Positions 37,601 to 44,175 of a stretch of 64,000 nucleotides of DNA are shown here, in pieces. How positions within the stretch are numbered: position 1 is the stretch's first letter; each line of letters opens with the position of its first letter. The notes under the pieces are model-generated. The model made no database searches and was not told where the DNA came from. It saw only the letters and a program-made list of their open reading frames with translations. The position numbers and the translations under genes are program-made. Origin of the DNA: Saprospiraceae bacterium (GTDB lineage: Bacteria > Bacteroidota > Bacteroidia > Chitinophagales > Saprospiraceae); assembly GCA_019638385.1 (NCBI GenBank), contig JAHBTW010000007.1:62001-126000 (forward strand), given 5' to 3'.

Positions 37601-38206
37601 GACGATCTTTTTTTTAGAAACAACTACCGGGGGCGCATTGCCCAAAGCACTTTCGGAGCGGCAGGCGTACAGGCATTCTGGGGCAGCAGCCAGATTTTCA
37701 TCGGCAGCTATCTGGACCTCAGTCCGTATATCGGGCAGGAAATTCTCGTGCGGTTCCGCTTCGGCACGAATGCGCAACCGGAATTTGTACCCGAAAACGG
37801 CTTAGGCTGGTTTATGGACGACTTTGAAATGATGGACCTGTACGCCTACAATTCGGAAGCCTGCGTCACCTCCAATCAGGGCGATCAGGCTTGCGCCGAA
37901 GCCGGCGGCCGGGGCGCTATTGTACAGCCGGGCCTCGTCAGTTCCGCATCGGAATACGCAGCGGGTGAAATTCCCGTGGAGGTTTTTCCCAATCCGGCCG
38001 GCAGTGAAGTCAATATTGCCTTTACGTTAGCGCAATCGGGCACAGTAACCCTACAACTACTGAGTACCGACGGTCGCCTGCTGCGCCGGCAAACCCTTGA
38101 ACTGGGAGCAGGTGCGCATCTGCTGCCCATACGCTTGGACGGCGTTCCGGTAGGGGTGTATTTTCTGCGAATCAACGGGACCGTGCGGCGAATTGTCAGG
38201 AGGTAG
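34679..38206 (+). CDS. M36 (fungalysin-type) secreted metalloprotease with PA and DUF11 domains, T9SS cargo
   Basis: 1175 residues with signal peptide (LLPVEICAQ). FTP propeptide-type region (about 45-190), M36 catalytic domain with an inserted PA domain (VAGKIALIQRGDCTFKQKV, about 460-545), zinc motif HEYGHGISNRL (from residue 579) and the third ligand in NEQMGEGWSDFF (about 604). Then a DUF11-type domain (LKIAKTATPLIEAGDEIVIRI, about 785-870), a jelly-roll adhesive domain (about 880-1060) and a T9SS domain (VEVFPNPAGSEVNIAF ... VYFLRINGTVRRIVRR). It is expected to digest proteins outside the cell. Preceded by the 34.3-kb repeat array and followed by a heptamer hairpin. Confidence 0.92.
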   Translation: MKWQLFTFLCLVFPALLPVEICAQSRDALDIAKEYAASNLEKWNLLPGDIAGMSLNNRYETRHNGVTHLYFLQRHAGIPVHTAVMGIHLAPDGRVGFATQRFIARLSEKVNAVQPTLSAPGAVRFAAIHLGLPAPLALRELRRPEPNHYVFEGGTLAQSDIAVKLVYQPIRPSGEVRLAWHIALDQTGTPDWWSMSVDALTGDLLEKNNWTVYCSFPGHEGHEHSGDDCAGAAPLLAPTAPLSNDDAQYLVFPLPLESPLHGDQQWVVNPADLIASPFGWHDTNGQPGPEHTITRGNNARAYLDPQNFNASSNDEPDGGSELVFDFPYNPFLDAAELSAAATVNLFYLTNMMHDIYYHYGFDEEAGNFQENNYGNGGVGNDPVRAEAQDGGGINNANFATPADGSPPRMQMYLWRNNTGNFLTVSAPQSAVGVYNAGMALFGPVLSQTPLTADITLAIDNSSQPEFACQSIVNAAQVAGKIALIQRGDCTFKQKVRNAELAGAVAVIICNTDETLPTMGNTAAVPEAVNIPSIVVRNSVCETIRIALNGGAAVTATLQLPPNFDTNRIDGSFDNGIIAHEYGHGISNRLTGGPFETDCLFNNEQMGEGWSDFFTLITTAKPGDEGAVGRTIGNYARRTGLSGTGFRRFPYSTDFNVNAQTFDDIIGTTAPHPLGEVWTAMLWDLYWRFVDLYGWDEDLVHGNGGNNMAIQLVMDGMKLQACSPGFTDGRDAIIAADALNHDGIHECLIWEVFARRGLGWSADQGDNFNRNDGRQGFDSKPQCIKELKIAKTATPLIEAGDEIVIRITVTNHKDNPATGVLVNDLFPANTTFVNGSVSGAPVLNQDGNSITFSLGDMAAEEERVITYRMVTAPNIKSVRQFYDDMENGPGNWSTETLTGDAGWFIAQGIAVSGTSAWFVPSTDFRNDQILVLNQPVTVSGTQPILRFSHRYSTESGLDGGIVQISADGGQSWDSVDDLFFRNNYRGRIAQSTFGAAGVQAFWGSSQIFIGSYLDLSPYIGQEILVRFRFGTNAQPEFVPENGLGWFMDDFEMMDLYAYNSEACVTSNQGDQACAEAGGRGAIVQPGLVSSASEYAAGEIPVEVFPNPAGSEVNIAFTLAQSGTVTLQLLSTDGRLLRRQTLELGAGAHLLPIRLDGVPVGVYFLRINGTVRRIVRR

Positions 38207-38218
38207 GAGGTGGATCGG

Positions 38219-38309
38219 TCGGCAGTAGGCGGTATGCAGTAGGCAGTATCAAGCCACCGCATACCGCCGACCGCATACTGCCTGCCGCACACCGCCGACC
38301 CCCTACTGC
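38219..38309. repeat. Heptamer-built inverted repeat (GGCAGTA/GGCGGTA family)
   Basis: Left arm about 38219-38249 (GGCAGTAGGCGGTATGCAGT...) and a longer, degenerate right arm of TACCGCC/TACTGCC-like units to about 38309. It starts 13 bases after the M36 protease stop and runs into the 3' end of the convergent PBP1A gene. Third member of the family seen at 12691 and 21981. Confidence 0.8.
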
Positions 38310-40810
38310 TGCTCCTTCTTCTCAAAAAGCGTTTCGCTCCAATGTTTCTTTCGGCTCTCGCGGCGCTCATCGCGGCGGCGCTGCTTTTCGAGTTGTTTTT
38401 GGAGGTATGCTTCGTAATCTTGTGCCGATTCTCCGGAACGGCGGGAGCGTATATTGATGGGCGCATTGTCGCCGTCCATCATTTCTTCCAGGAGGATACT
38501 GAGCATGACGCTGTCTTGCACCATGTTATCATCAAGGGGCATTTCGGGCAGGAAGTGCGGGCAGGCCATGAGTGCGGCAATGGTATCAGGCAGCGGGGTG
38601 AAGGCGCCGCCACGCCATTTTTGCAATTTGGAGTCGTTGTTCACTTTTCGCATAAAGCGGCCCCAAATCGGCAGTGCAGAGTTGGCGCCCTGGCCCTGCG
38701 CGGTAGAGCGAAAATGCACTTGCGGCATTTCGGCGCCTACCCACACGGCAGCGGCTATACGCGGAGTGTATCCTATAAACCAACCGTCGGTATTGTTTTG
38801 TGTAGTGCCGGTTTTGCCGGCAATTTCGCCGGTAAGGCCAAACTCTGTGCGCAGACGACGGCCCGTACCGGAGTCGGTCGCCGCTTGCAACATCCGGGTA
38901 ATCATGCCCGCATATTGAGCCGGCAATGCCTGTCGGAACGCAGCGGGGTTGGGGCGTTCAAACCGTTCCAAAACCGTACCATCGGCGGTTTCTATGCGGT
39001 CTAAATAGTGAATGAGCGGCCGGCGACCGTTGTTGGCTAAGGTGGCATACACCGTGAGCATTTCGCGCAGGGAGGCATCGCCCACGCCCAGCGCAATGGC
39101 CGGGCCGGAGGGTATTTCGCTGCTGATGCCCAGGTCTTGCGCCATAAGCCGGACGGAGGGAATGCCTGTGCGCAAGAGCACGTCCACGGCAACGGTATTG
39201 ATCGAGCCGGCCAGCGCGCCTTCCATGGAATACACGCCGCCGTATTGGCCGTCGGAATTGCGCGGCTCCCAGTTTTCATGTTCGGGGTAGGCGATCAATT
39301 CGTTTGGAGTGTATTCGCAGGGCAACATGCCGTTCACCAAAGCGGCGGCATACACAATGGGCTTAAAGGTGCTGCCCACTTGCCGGCGCGACTTAACATG
39401 GTCGTATTGGAAAAACTGAAAATCAATACCGCCTACCCATGCGCGGATAAGACCGGTTTGGGGTTCCATCGCGAGAAAACCGGCGCGCAACAGCGCCAGA
39501 TGCAGGCGAATGGAATCCAGCGGGCTTATTTCCTTTAGCTCCTCTTTATCCTCCCAATCGAAAACCCGCATTTTCAGCGGCGTATTGAAAATTTCTTCAA
39601 TGGCTTTGTCCGACTTGCCCTGCAACTTGAGGTTTTTGTACCGGGGCGATTGTTTCATGGCAGTATTCAGCAACTTGGGGTCGTTCCAGGGACCTTTGTC
39701 TTTCCACGACTTTATGAAGTCCTTTTGCAGCCGGGTGAGATGTTCCCGCATGGCCGTCTCGGCGTGCAGTTGCATCCGGGAGTTGATGGTGGTGTAAATC
39801 TTCAGACCGTCGGTGTAGAGGTTGTAAGGGCTGCCGTCGGGTTTGCGGTAATCTTTGAGAATTTGTTCCAATTCTAACCGCAGGTGTTCGCGGAAATAAG
39901 TGGCTAAGCCCTGATTGGTTCCTTCCTTGTAGTATTTAAGCTCCATAGGCAGGGCCTTGAGCGAATCGCAAACCGGGCTGTCTAAGTAGCCGTATTTAGT
40001 CATTTGACCGAGTACGGTGTTGCGGCGCTGGAGGGCGCGCTCCGGGTGGCGCACCGGGTTGTAAATGGTGGTGCCCTTGAGCATGCCGATGAGTACGGCG
40101 GCTTCTTCTATTTTGATGTCCTGCGGCGTAGTGGCAAAAAATCGCTGTGCGGCCACCTTCACACCGAAGGTGTTTTCGCTGAACGGGACGGTATTCAGAT
40201 AGAGGTTGAGCAGTTCTTCTTTGGTGTAGGTGCGCTCCAGCCGCCGGGCCGTAAACATTTCGCGCACCTTGTTGATGACCGTGCCGAACAGCCAGTAATC
40301 GCGCCGGGGAAACAGGTTTTTGGCCAATTGCTGACTGAGGGTACTGCCGCCGCCGCCTGATTCGTCGAAGAGCAGTACCGTTTTCACCAATACCCGCACC
40401 CATGCGCGGAGGTCAATGCCGCTGTGGCGGAAAAAACGGGAGTCTTCGGTAGCGATGAGCGCGTTGATGATATGGGGAGAAATTTCCTCCATAGCCGCAT
40501 TCACGCGGTTCTCTTTGAAATACTTGCCGAGCAGAGCGCCGTCGTCGGCAAACACCTCGGAGGCGGTATCGTTGCGGATGGCCTTCAGGTCGCCGTAGGT
40601 GGGCAGCGCCCCCAACAGGCCGACGTACACCATCACCACAATGAGCAGAATCGTGATAAAACCGGCCGCAGCCAGCCCTGCCGCCGCTTTGACAGCCAAG
40701 GCCCATCGTGGCCGGCGCATCTGGAAATCGTTCCACTGCAATTGACGACGCTGCACCCAGCTACGAAACCCGGTGCGCCAGGTATGAAATAGCTCCTGAA
40801 AGTAACTCAT
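38303..40810 (-). CDS. Bifunctional penicillin-binding protein 1A (transglycosylase/transpeptidase)
   Basis: 835 residues. A cytoplasmic N-terminus and one transmembrane helix (about 44-66) precede a GT51 domain with EDSRFFRHSGID (catalytic Glu 122), GGSTLSQQLAKN and the KVREMFTARRLE motif. The transpeptidase domain has SxxK in GSTFKP (Ser 480), SxN in SINT and KTGTT. It polymerises and cross-links peptidoglycan in the periplasm. The highly charged tail (RRRDERRESRKKHWSETLFEKKEQQ region) is unusual but seen in this phylum. Its stop touches the heptamer hairpin at 38219. Confidence 0.93.
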   Translation of the reverse strand: MSYFQELFHTWRTGFRSWVQRRQLQWNDFQMRRPRWALAVKAAAGLAAAGFITILLIVVMVYVGLLGALPTYGDLKAIRNDTASEVFADDGALLGKYFKENRVNAAMEEISPHIINALIATEDSRFFRHSGIDLRAWVRVLVKTVLLFDESGGGGSTLSQQLAKNLFPRRDYWLFGTVINKVREMFTARRLERTYTKEELLNLYLNTVPFSENTFGVKVAAQRFFATTPQDIKIEEAAVLIGMLKGTTIYNPVRHPERALQRRNTVLGQMTKYGYLDSPVCDSLKALPMELKYYKEGTNQGLATYFREHLRLELEQILKDYRKPDGSPYNLYTDGLKIYTTINSRMQLHAETAMREHLTRLQKDFIKSWKDKGPWNDPKLLNTAMKQSPRYKNLKLQGKSDKAIEEIFNTPLKMRVFDWEDKEELKEISPLDSIRLHLALLRAGFLAMEPQTGLIRAWVGGIDFQFFQYDHVKSRRQVGSTFKPIVYAAALVNGMLPCEYTPNELIAYPEHENWEPRNSDGQYGGVYSMEGALAGSINTVAVDVLLRTGIPSVRLMAQDLGISSEIPSGPAIALGVGDASLREMLTVYATLANNGRRPLIHYLDRIETADGTVLERFERPNPAAFRQALPAQYAGMITRMLQAATDSGTGRRLRTEFGLTGEIAGKTGTTQNNTDGWFIGYTPRIAAAVWVGAEMPQVHFRSTAQGQGANSALPIWGRFMRKVNNDSKLQKWRGGAFTPLPDTIAALMACPHFLPEMPLDDNMVQDSVMLSILLEEMMDGDNAPINIRSRRSGESAQDYEAYLQKQLEKQRRRDERRESRKKHWSETLFEKKEQQ

Positions 40811-40855
40811 AGGTAAAAGCTGTTGAGAACCAACCTTACAACAACATTTTGCTTT

Positions 40856-41566
40856 TTAGCGCTTATCCTGCTTGGCAAAAACTTTGCGCAGGAGGTCGGT
40901 ACTGCGGGCGTTCACATTGAGGCGTATGTTCTTCTCTTCTTTTTCCACCATGCTGTAAAGCCCTTTGAGCGCTTCGGTCGTCACATAATCATCTAAGTCG
41001 GGATTGGCTCTGTCCACAAACGGTATTTTGTTATAGGCGGCTACGGCATCGGCCCAGTATTTGCGGGCATTGAGGCGGTCCAACGATTCCACAATAATGG
41101 GGTTGAACTCCTGATAGAGTGGGTCGCCGGTAGCGGTTTCCAAATAACGGGTAGCAGAATCGTCGGCGCCCATGAGGATGTTCATGGCGTCGGCGAAGGT
41201 CATTTGTTTGATGGCGTTGACGAAGATGGGCTTTGCTTTTTTGGCAGCATCTTCGGCGCCGCGGTTGATACGTTCGAGGATAATTTCTTCCACATTGGAA
41301 AATCCGGGTACGACTTTGAGCTTTTCGGTCACCTTGCGGGCTTCGGCGGGGAGCAGGATTTTGTAAGCGCTTTTATAGTAGCCATCGGTTTGAGAGAGCA
41401 GGTCGGCGCCTTTGCTCGCGCCGAGCGTGAGGGCTTCTTTGAGGCCGCCGGCAACTTCGGCATCTGTGACCTCTCCGAACACACTGCCGAGGGCGCGCGA
41501 AATTTCAGAGGAAGTACAGGCAGAGAGGGAAATGGCAATGGCAAAAACAGTGAGGTAGCGAAGCAT
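40856..41566 (-). CDS. DUF4197 family lipoprotein
   Basis: 236 residues from ATG 41566 (MLRYLTVFAIAISLSAC); an upstream in-frame ATG at 41635 would run through a terminator. DUF4197 features: GLKEALTLGASKGADLLSQTDGYYKSAYKILLP, then INRGAEDAAKKAKPIFVNAIKQMTFADAMNIL and a C-terminal TTEALKGLYSMVEKEEKNIR. A mostly helical periplasmic lipoprotein of unknown function, found across Gram-negatives. Confidence 0.88.
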   Translation of the reverse strand: MLRYLTVFAIAISLSACTSSEISRALGSVFGEVTDAEVAGGLKEALTLGASKGADLLSQTDGYYKSAYKILLPAEARKVTEKLKVVPGFSNVEEIILERINRGAEDAAKKAKPIFVNAIKQMTFADAMNILMGADDSATRYLETATGDPLYQEFNPIIVESLDRLNARKYWADAVAAYNKIPFVDRANPDLDDYVTTEALKGLYSMVEKEEKNIRLNVNARSTDLLRKVFAKQDKR

Positions 41567-41596
41567 AATATGTTTTTTGTATTGGATAAAAAGAAA

Positions 41597-41641
41597 CGGC
41601 CTTTGGCCGCACACCGAATAACGGTAACGGGCCAAAGGCCG
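41597..41641 (-). terminator. Rho-independent terminator after rplY
   Basis: CGGCCTTTGGCC and GGCCAAAGGCCG are perfect 12-bp arms with a 21-base loop. On the minus strand the stem is followed by TTTCTTTTTATCC. It ends the L25 transcript. Confidence 0.85.
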
Positions 41642-41664
41642 GTATTAAAGATAGGATGTTTATT

Positions 41665-42252
41665 TTATTTCTTCGCCTTTTCGGCAGAAGCAGCAGCACT
41701 ACGGAGTGCGCGCGGAATTTCGATGGTAGCTACCGGCGTACTGGGCGAGCTGAGTATTTCCACGTTTTTCGGCGGAGTGATGTCGCGTACCCGGATGGAC
41801 TGACCCATATCGAGTTTGCTGATGTCCATTGTAAGCTCAGATACCATGTTTTCCGGCATGGTTTTCACCTTCACCCGGCGCATTTTTTGCTGGAGCTTAC
41901 CGCCGCCTTTCACGCCGATGGCCGTGCCGGTGAAGCGCAGAGGAACTTCTACTTTCACAGCGTGCCCTTCCACGAGGCTCAGAAAATCAATGTGCAGTAT
42001 TTTTTCCGTCACAGGATGATATTGTACATCCTTCACGATACAGCGATACTTTTTACCTGCCACATCAATTTCTGCCACTTTGAAGTCGGGCGTATAAATA
42101 AGGTGACGGACACCGGCGATTTCAGCAGCAAAATGCTCTGACAATCCGGGGCTGTACAGCACACAAGGGATTTTGCCCTCGCTGCGTACCGCCTTGGTTC
42201 CTTTCTTACCCAGATCGGTTCTGGGATATCCGTTTATTGCAATTACTTCCAT
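41665..42252 (-). CDS. rplY: 50S ribosomal protein L25/general stress protein Ctc
   Basis: 195 residues from ATG 42252 (MEVIAINGYPRTDLGKKGTKAVRSEGKIPCVLY); an ATG at 42363 would lie upstream of the promoter box and is rejected. The N-terminal L25 domain binds 5S rRNA and is followed by the C-terminal TL5/Ctc beta-domain (HIDFLSLVEGHAVKVEVPLRFTGTAIGVKGGG). An alanine/lysine-rich tail is present. It follows prs, as in many bacteria. Confidence 0.93.
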   Translation of the reverse strand: MEVIAINGYPRTDLGKKGTKAVRSEGKIPCVLYSPGLSEHFAAEIAGVRHLIYTPDFKVAEIDVAGKKYRCIVKDVQYHPVTEKILHIDFLSLVEGHAVKVEVPLRFTGTAIGVKGGGKLQQKMRRVKVKTMPENMVSELTMDISKLDMGQSIRVRDITPPKNVEILSSPSTPVATIEIPRALRSAAASAEKAKK

Positions 42253-42293
42253 GATTATTACGGCTTTATGCTTTATGCCCTCAAAAAGGCACG

Positions 42294-42322
42294 CAAAGAT
42301 AGAAACATTTCCAAGTTTCAAA
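42294..42322 (-). promoter_or_regulatory. Promoter of rplY
   Basis: On the minus strand TTTG (42322-42319), 17 bases, then the perfect -7 box TATCTTTG (42301-42294), in the prs-rplY gap. It makes L25 expression partly independent of prs. Confidence 0.55.
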
Positions 42323-42349
42323 CAAGTCGGGTAAAATTTTTCTGCAATC

Positions 42350-43282
42350 CTATCCTTCCACAAACAAAGCGGAAATGGAGCGATGCTCGTGTATGTTGCG
42401 AATGGCCCTCGAAAACAGCATGGCCGTGGAGAGCACTTTTATTTTCGCGCTCTCCTGCCGAAGCGGCAGCGTATCGCAAACGATGACTTCCGAGAGCACA
42501 GAGTTTTCAATATTTTCATACGCCTTGCCCGACAACACCGGGTGCGTGCAAAGCGCTTTCACGCTGCGCGCTCCTTTTTCCAACAGAATGGCGGCAGCGC
42601 GGCACAGCGTACCTGCCGTATCCACCATGTCATCTACCAGAATGACATCGGCGTCGGTCACATCGCCGATTACGGTCATGGAAGATACCTGATTGGCTTT
42701 TTCGCGGTATTTGTCGCAGATCACCAATTCGCGCTTGAAATATTTGGAATAGGTACGCGCACGCTTCACGCCGCCCACATCCGGCGAAGCGAAGATGACG
42801 TTGCTCAGGTCTTGTTGTTGCAAATACGGGATATATATAGCCTCGCTGTGCAGGTGATCCACCGGAATGTCGAAAAATCCCTGTATTTGATCGGCGTGGA
42901 GGTCCATGGTCATCACGCGGTCGGCGCCGGCTGCTTCCAGGATGGTGGCTACCAACTTGGCAGAGATGGGCACGCGGGGCTTGTCTTTTCTATCCTGCCG
43001 GGCATAGCCGAAGTACGGAATCACCGCCGTGATGTATTCCGACGAAGCGCGCCGGGCGGCGTCTATCATCAGTAATAACTCCATCAGGTTGTCGGAGGGC
43101 GGAATGGTGGATTGGATAAAAAACACATAATCGCCACGCACCGACTCGTTGATGCAGGGTTGCATCTCGCCGTCGCTGAACCGGTTCACTTGAATTTTTC
43201 CAAGCTCTTTTCCGTAGAAATGGGCTATTTGTTTCGCCAGATACACCGATTGGGTGCCGGAGAAAAGTTTTACGTCGCTCAT
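42350..43282 (-). CDS. prs: Ribose-phosphate pyrophosphokinase
   Basis: 310 residues. FSDGEMQPCINESVRG, YFGYARQDRKDKPR (ATP loop), MTMDLHADQIQGFFDIPVDHL, ASPDVGGVKRAR and the PRPP-binding VILVDDMVDTAGTL are all present. It makes PRPP from ribose 5-phosphate and ATP for nucleotide, His, Trp and NAD synthesis, the last connecting with nadA in this window. A perfect -7 box TACCTTTG lies upstream. Confidence 0.96.
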   Translation of the reverse strand: MSDVKLFSGTQSVYLAKQIAHFYGKELGKIQVNRFSDGEMQPCINESVRGDYVFFIQSTIPPSDNLMELLLMIDAARRASSEYITAVIPYFGYARQDRKDKPRVPISAKLVATILEAAGADRVMTMDLHADQIQGFFDIPVDHLHSEAIYIPYLQQQDLSNVIFASPDVGGVKRARTYSKYFKRELVICDKYREKANQVSSMTVIGDVTDADVILVDDMVDTAGTLCRAAAILLEKGARSVKALCTHPVLSGKAYENIENSVLSEVIVCDTLPLRQESAKIKVLSTAMLFSRAIRNIHEHRSISALFVEG

Positions 43283-43322
43283 CAGTATGTGGGAATTGTT
43301 GCTGCCTGTGCCTAAATCGCTG

Positions 43323-43330
43323 CAAAGGTA
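43323..43330 (-). promoter_or_regulatory. -7 box TACCTTTG of prs
   Basis: Perfect TAnnTTTG on the minus strand, 40 bases before the prs ATG. Confidence 0.5.
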
Positions 43331-43380
43331 CAGAGTTTTCGCAGCGGCTGCCCGGCGGGGAGGAATTTATTTTTGCCGAA

Positions 43381-43429
43381 GGGATCGTATCCCTCATCTT
43401 GAAGGTGCTTGCTGAAGGGATACGATCCC
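43381..43429 (-). terminator. Inverted repeat with near-palindromic arms after the TIR gene
   Basis: GGGATCGTATCCCT (43381-43394) is the exact reverse complement of AGGGATACGATCCC (43416-43429). Each arm is itself nearly palindromic, so it can form one long or two short hairpins. It lies 8 bases past the stop of the TIR gene. There is no real T-run, so termination is only inferred. Confidence 0.5.
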
Positions 43430-43437
43430 TCGCGTCG

Positions 43438-44145
43438 CTACCCGGCGAGCGAATCCACCAGCCGGCGGATTTCTTTGGCGATCTGACTCAGCACTTCATC
43501 GCGGTCGGGGAAGCTGCTCACCGGCTGGAAGTTTTTCGGTAGCCCTTGCAGGCGCATAAAGTCTAATCCTTCCACATCACAGGGGCGCAGCAGGATGGGC
43601 ACTACTACGGCCTCCTTCCGCTTTTGGCGTTCGAGCGCGAGCGGTACTTCCTCTTTCCAGATGTAATCGGAGGCGATGAAATGAGCGCTGATGAGAAAGA
43701 GGATGATGTCGGCGCTGTGCAGTTCTGCTTTGATCTCCTCGTTCCATTCGGCGCCGGGCAGGATTTGACGGTCGTTCCAGGTGGCAATTTTGCCGCTTCG
43801 GCGCAGCCCTGAAAAGTGGATGTCCAATTGTTCTTTCAGGTCTTCGTCTTTGTGCGAATAAGAGAGGAAGAGCTTGAATTGCTGCTTGCCCTGCACCGGA
43901 ACGCCCGTACCGGGCCGGCGGCCTATTTCATCGGCTAAATTCAAAAGGGCATGGCCGATTTGATTGCGACGCTGCGTTGTTTCAGCGTAGGACAAAATAC
44001 CGCTGATCTCATCGCTGCGGAGTTGTTTCCATTGGCTTTCCAACAAAAAAACAGCGTTGTCGCCCAGTTCTTCGCGCAGGATTACGAGCGCATCGGGAAT
44101 GCGGTTGTCGGCAATGAGTTCTTTGACGGTGTTTTTTTTATCCAT
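43438..44145 (-). CDS. EAD-TIR protein: effector-associated domain fused to a TIR NADase-like domain
   Basis: 235 residues without signal peptide. Residues 1-75 (VKELIADNRIPDALVILREEL ... RRNQIGHALLNLADEI) look like an effector-associated (death-like) domain of the EAD11 type. After a short linker a TIR_2-type domain runs from QFKLFLSYSHKDEDL (about 89) to the end, with SDYIWKEEVPLAL (159-171) containing the candidate catalytic Glu 165/166. EAD domains recruit effectors to partners bearing the same domain in bacterial immunity and conflict systems; TIR domains of this kind cleave NAD+. No partner with a matching EAD lies nearby. It follows the lysyl oxidase gene by 30 bases on the same strand. 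Confidence 0.75.
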   Translation of the reverse strand: MDKKNTVKELIADNRIPDALVILREELGDNAVFLLESQWKQLRSDEISGILSYAETTQRRNQIGHALLNLADEIGRRPGTGVPVQGKQQFKLFLSYSHKDEDLKEQLDIHFSGLRRSGKIATWNDRQILPGAEWNEEIKAELHSADIILFLISAHFIASDYIWKEEVPLALERQKRKEAVVVPILLRPCDVEGLDFMRLQGLPKNFQPVSSFPDRDEVLSQIAKEIRRLVDSLAG

Positions 44146-44175
44146 GTCTGATTCGGGTTATTACAAATTACACTT

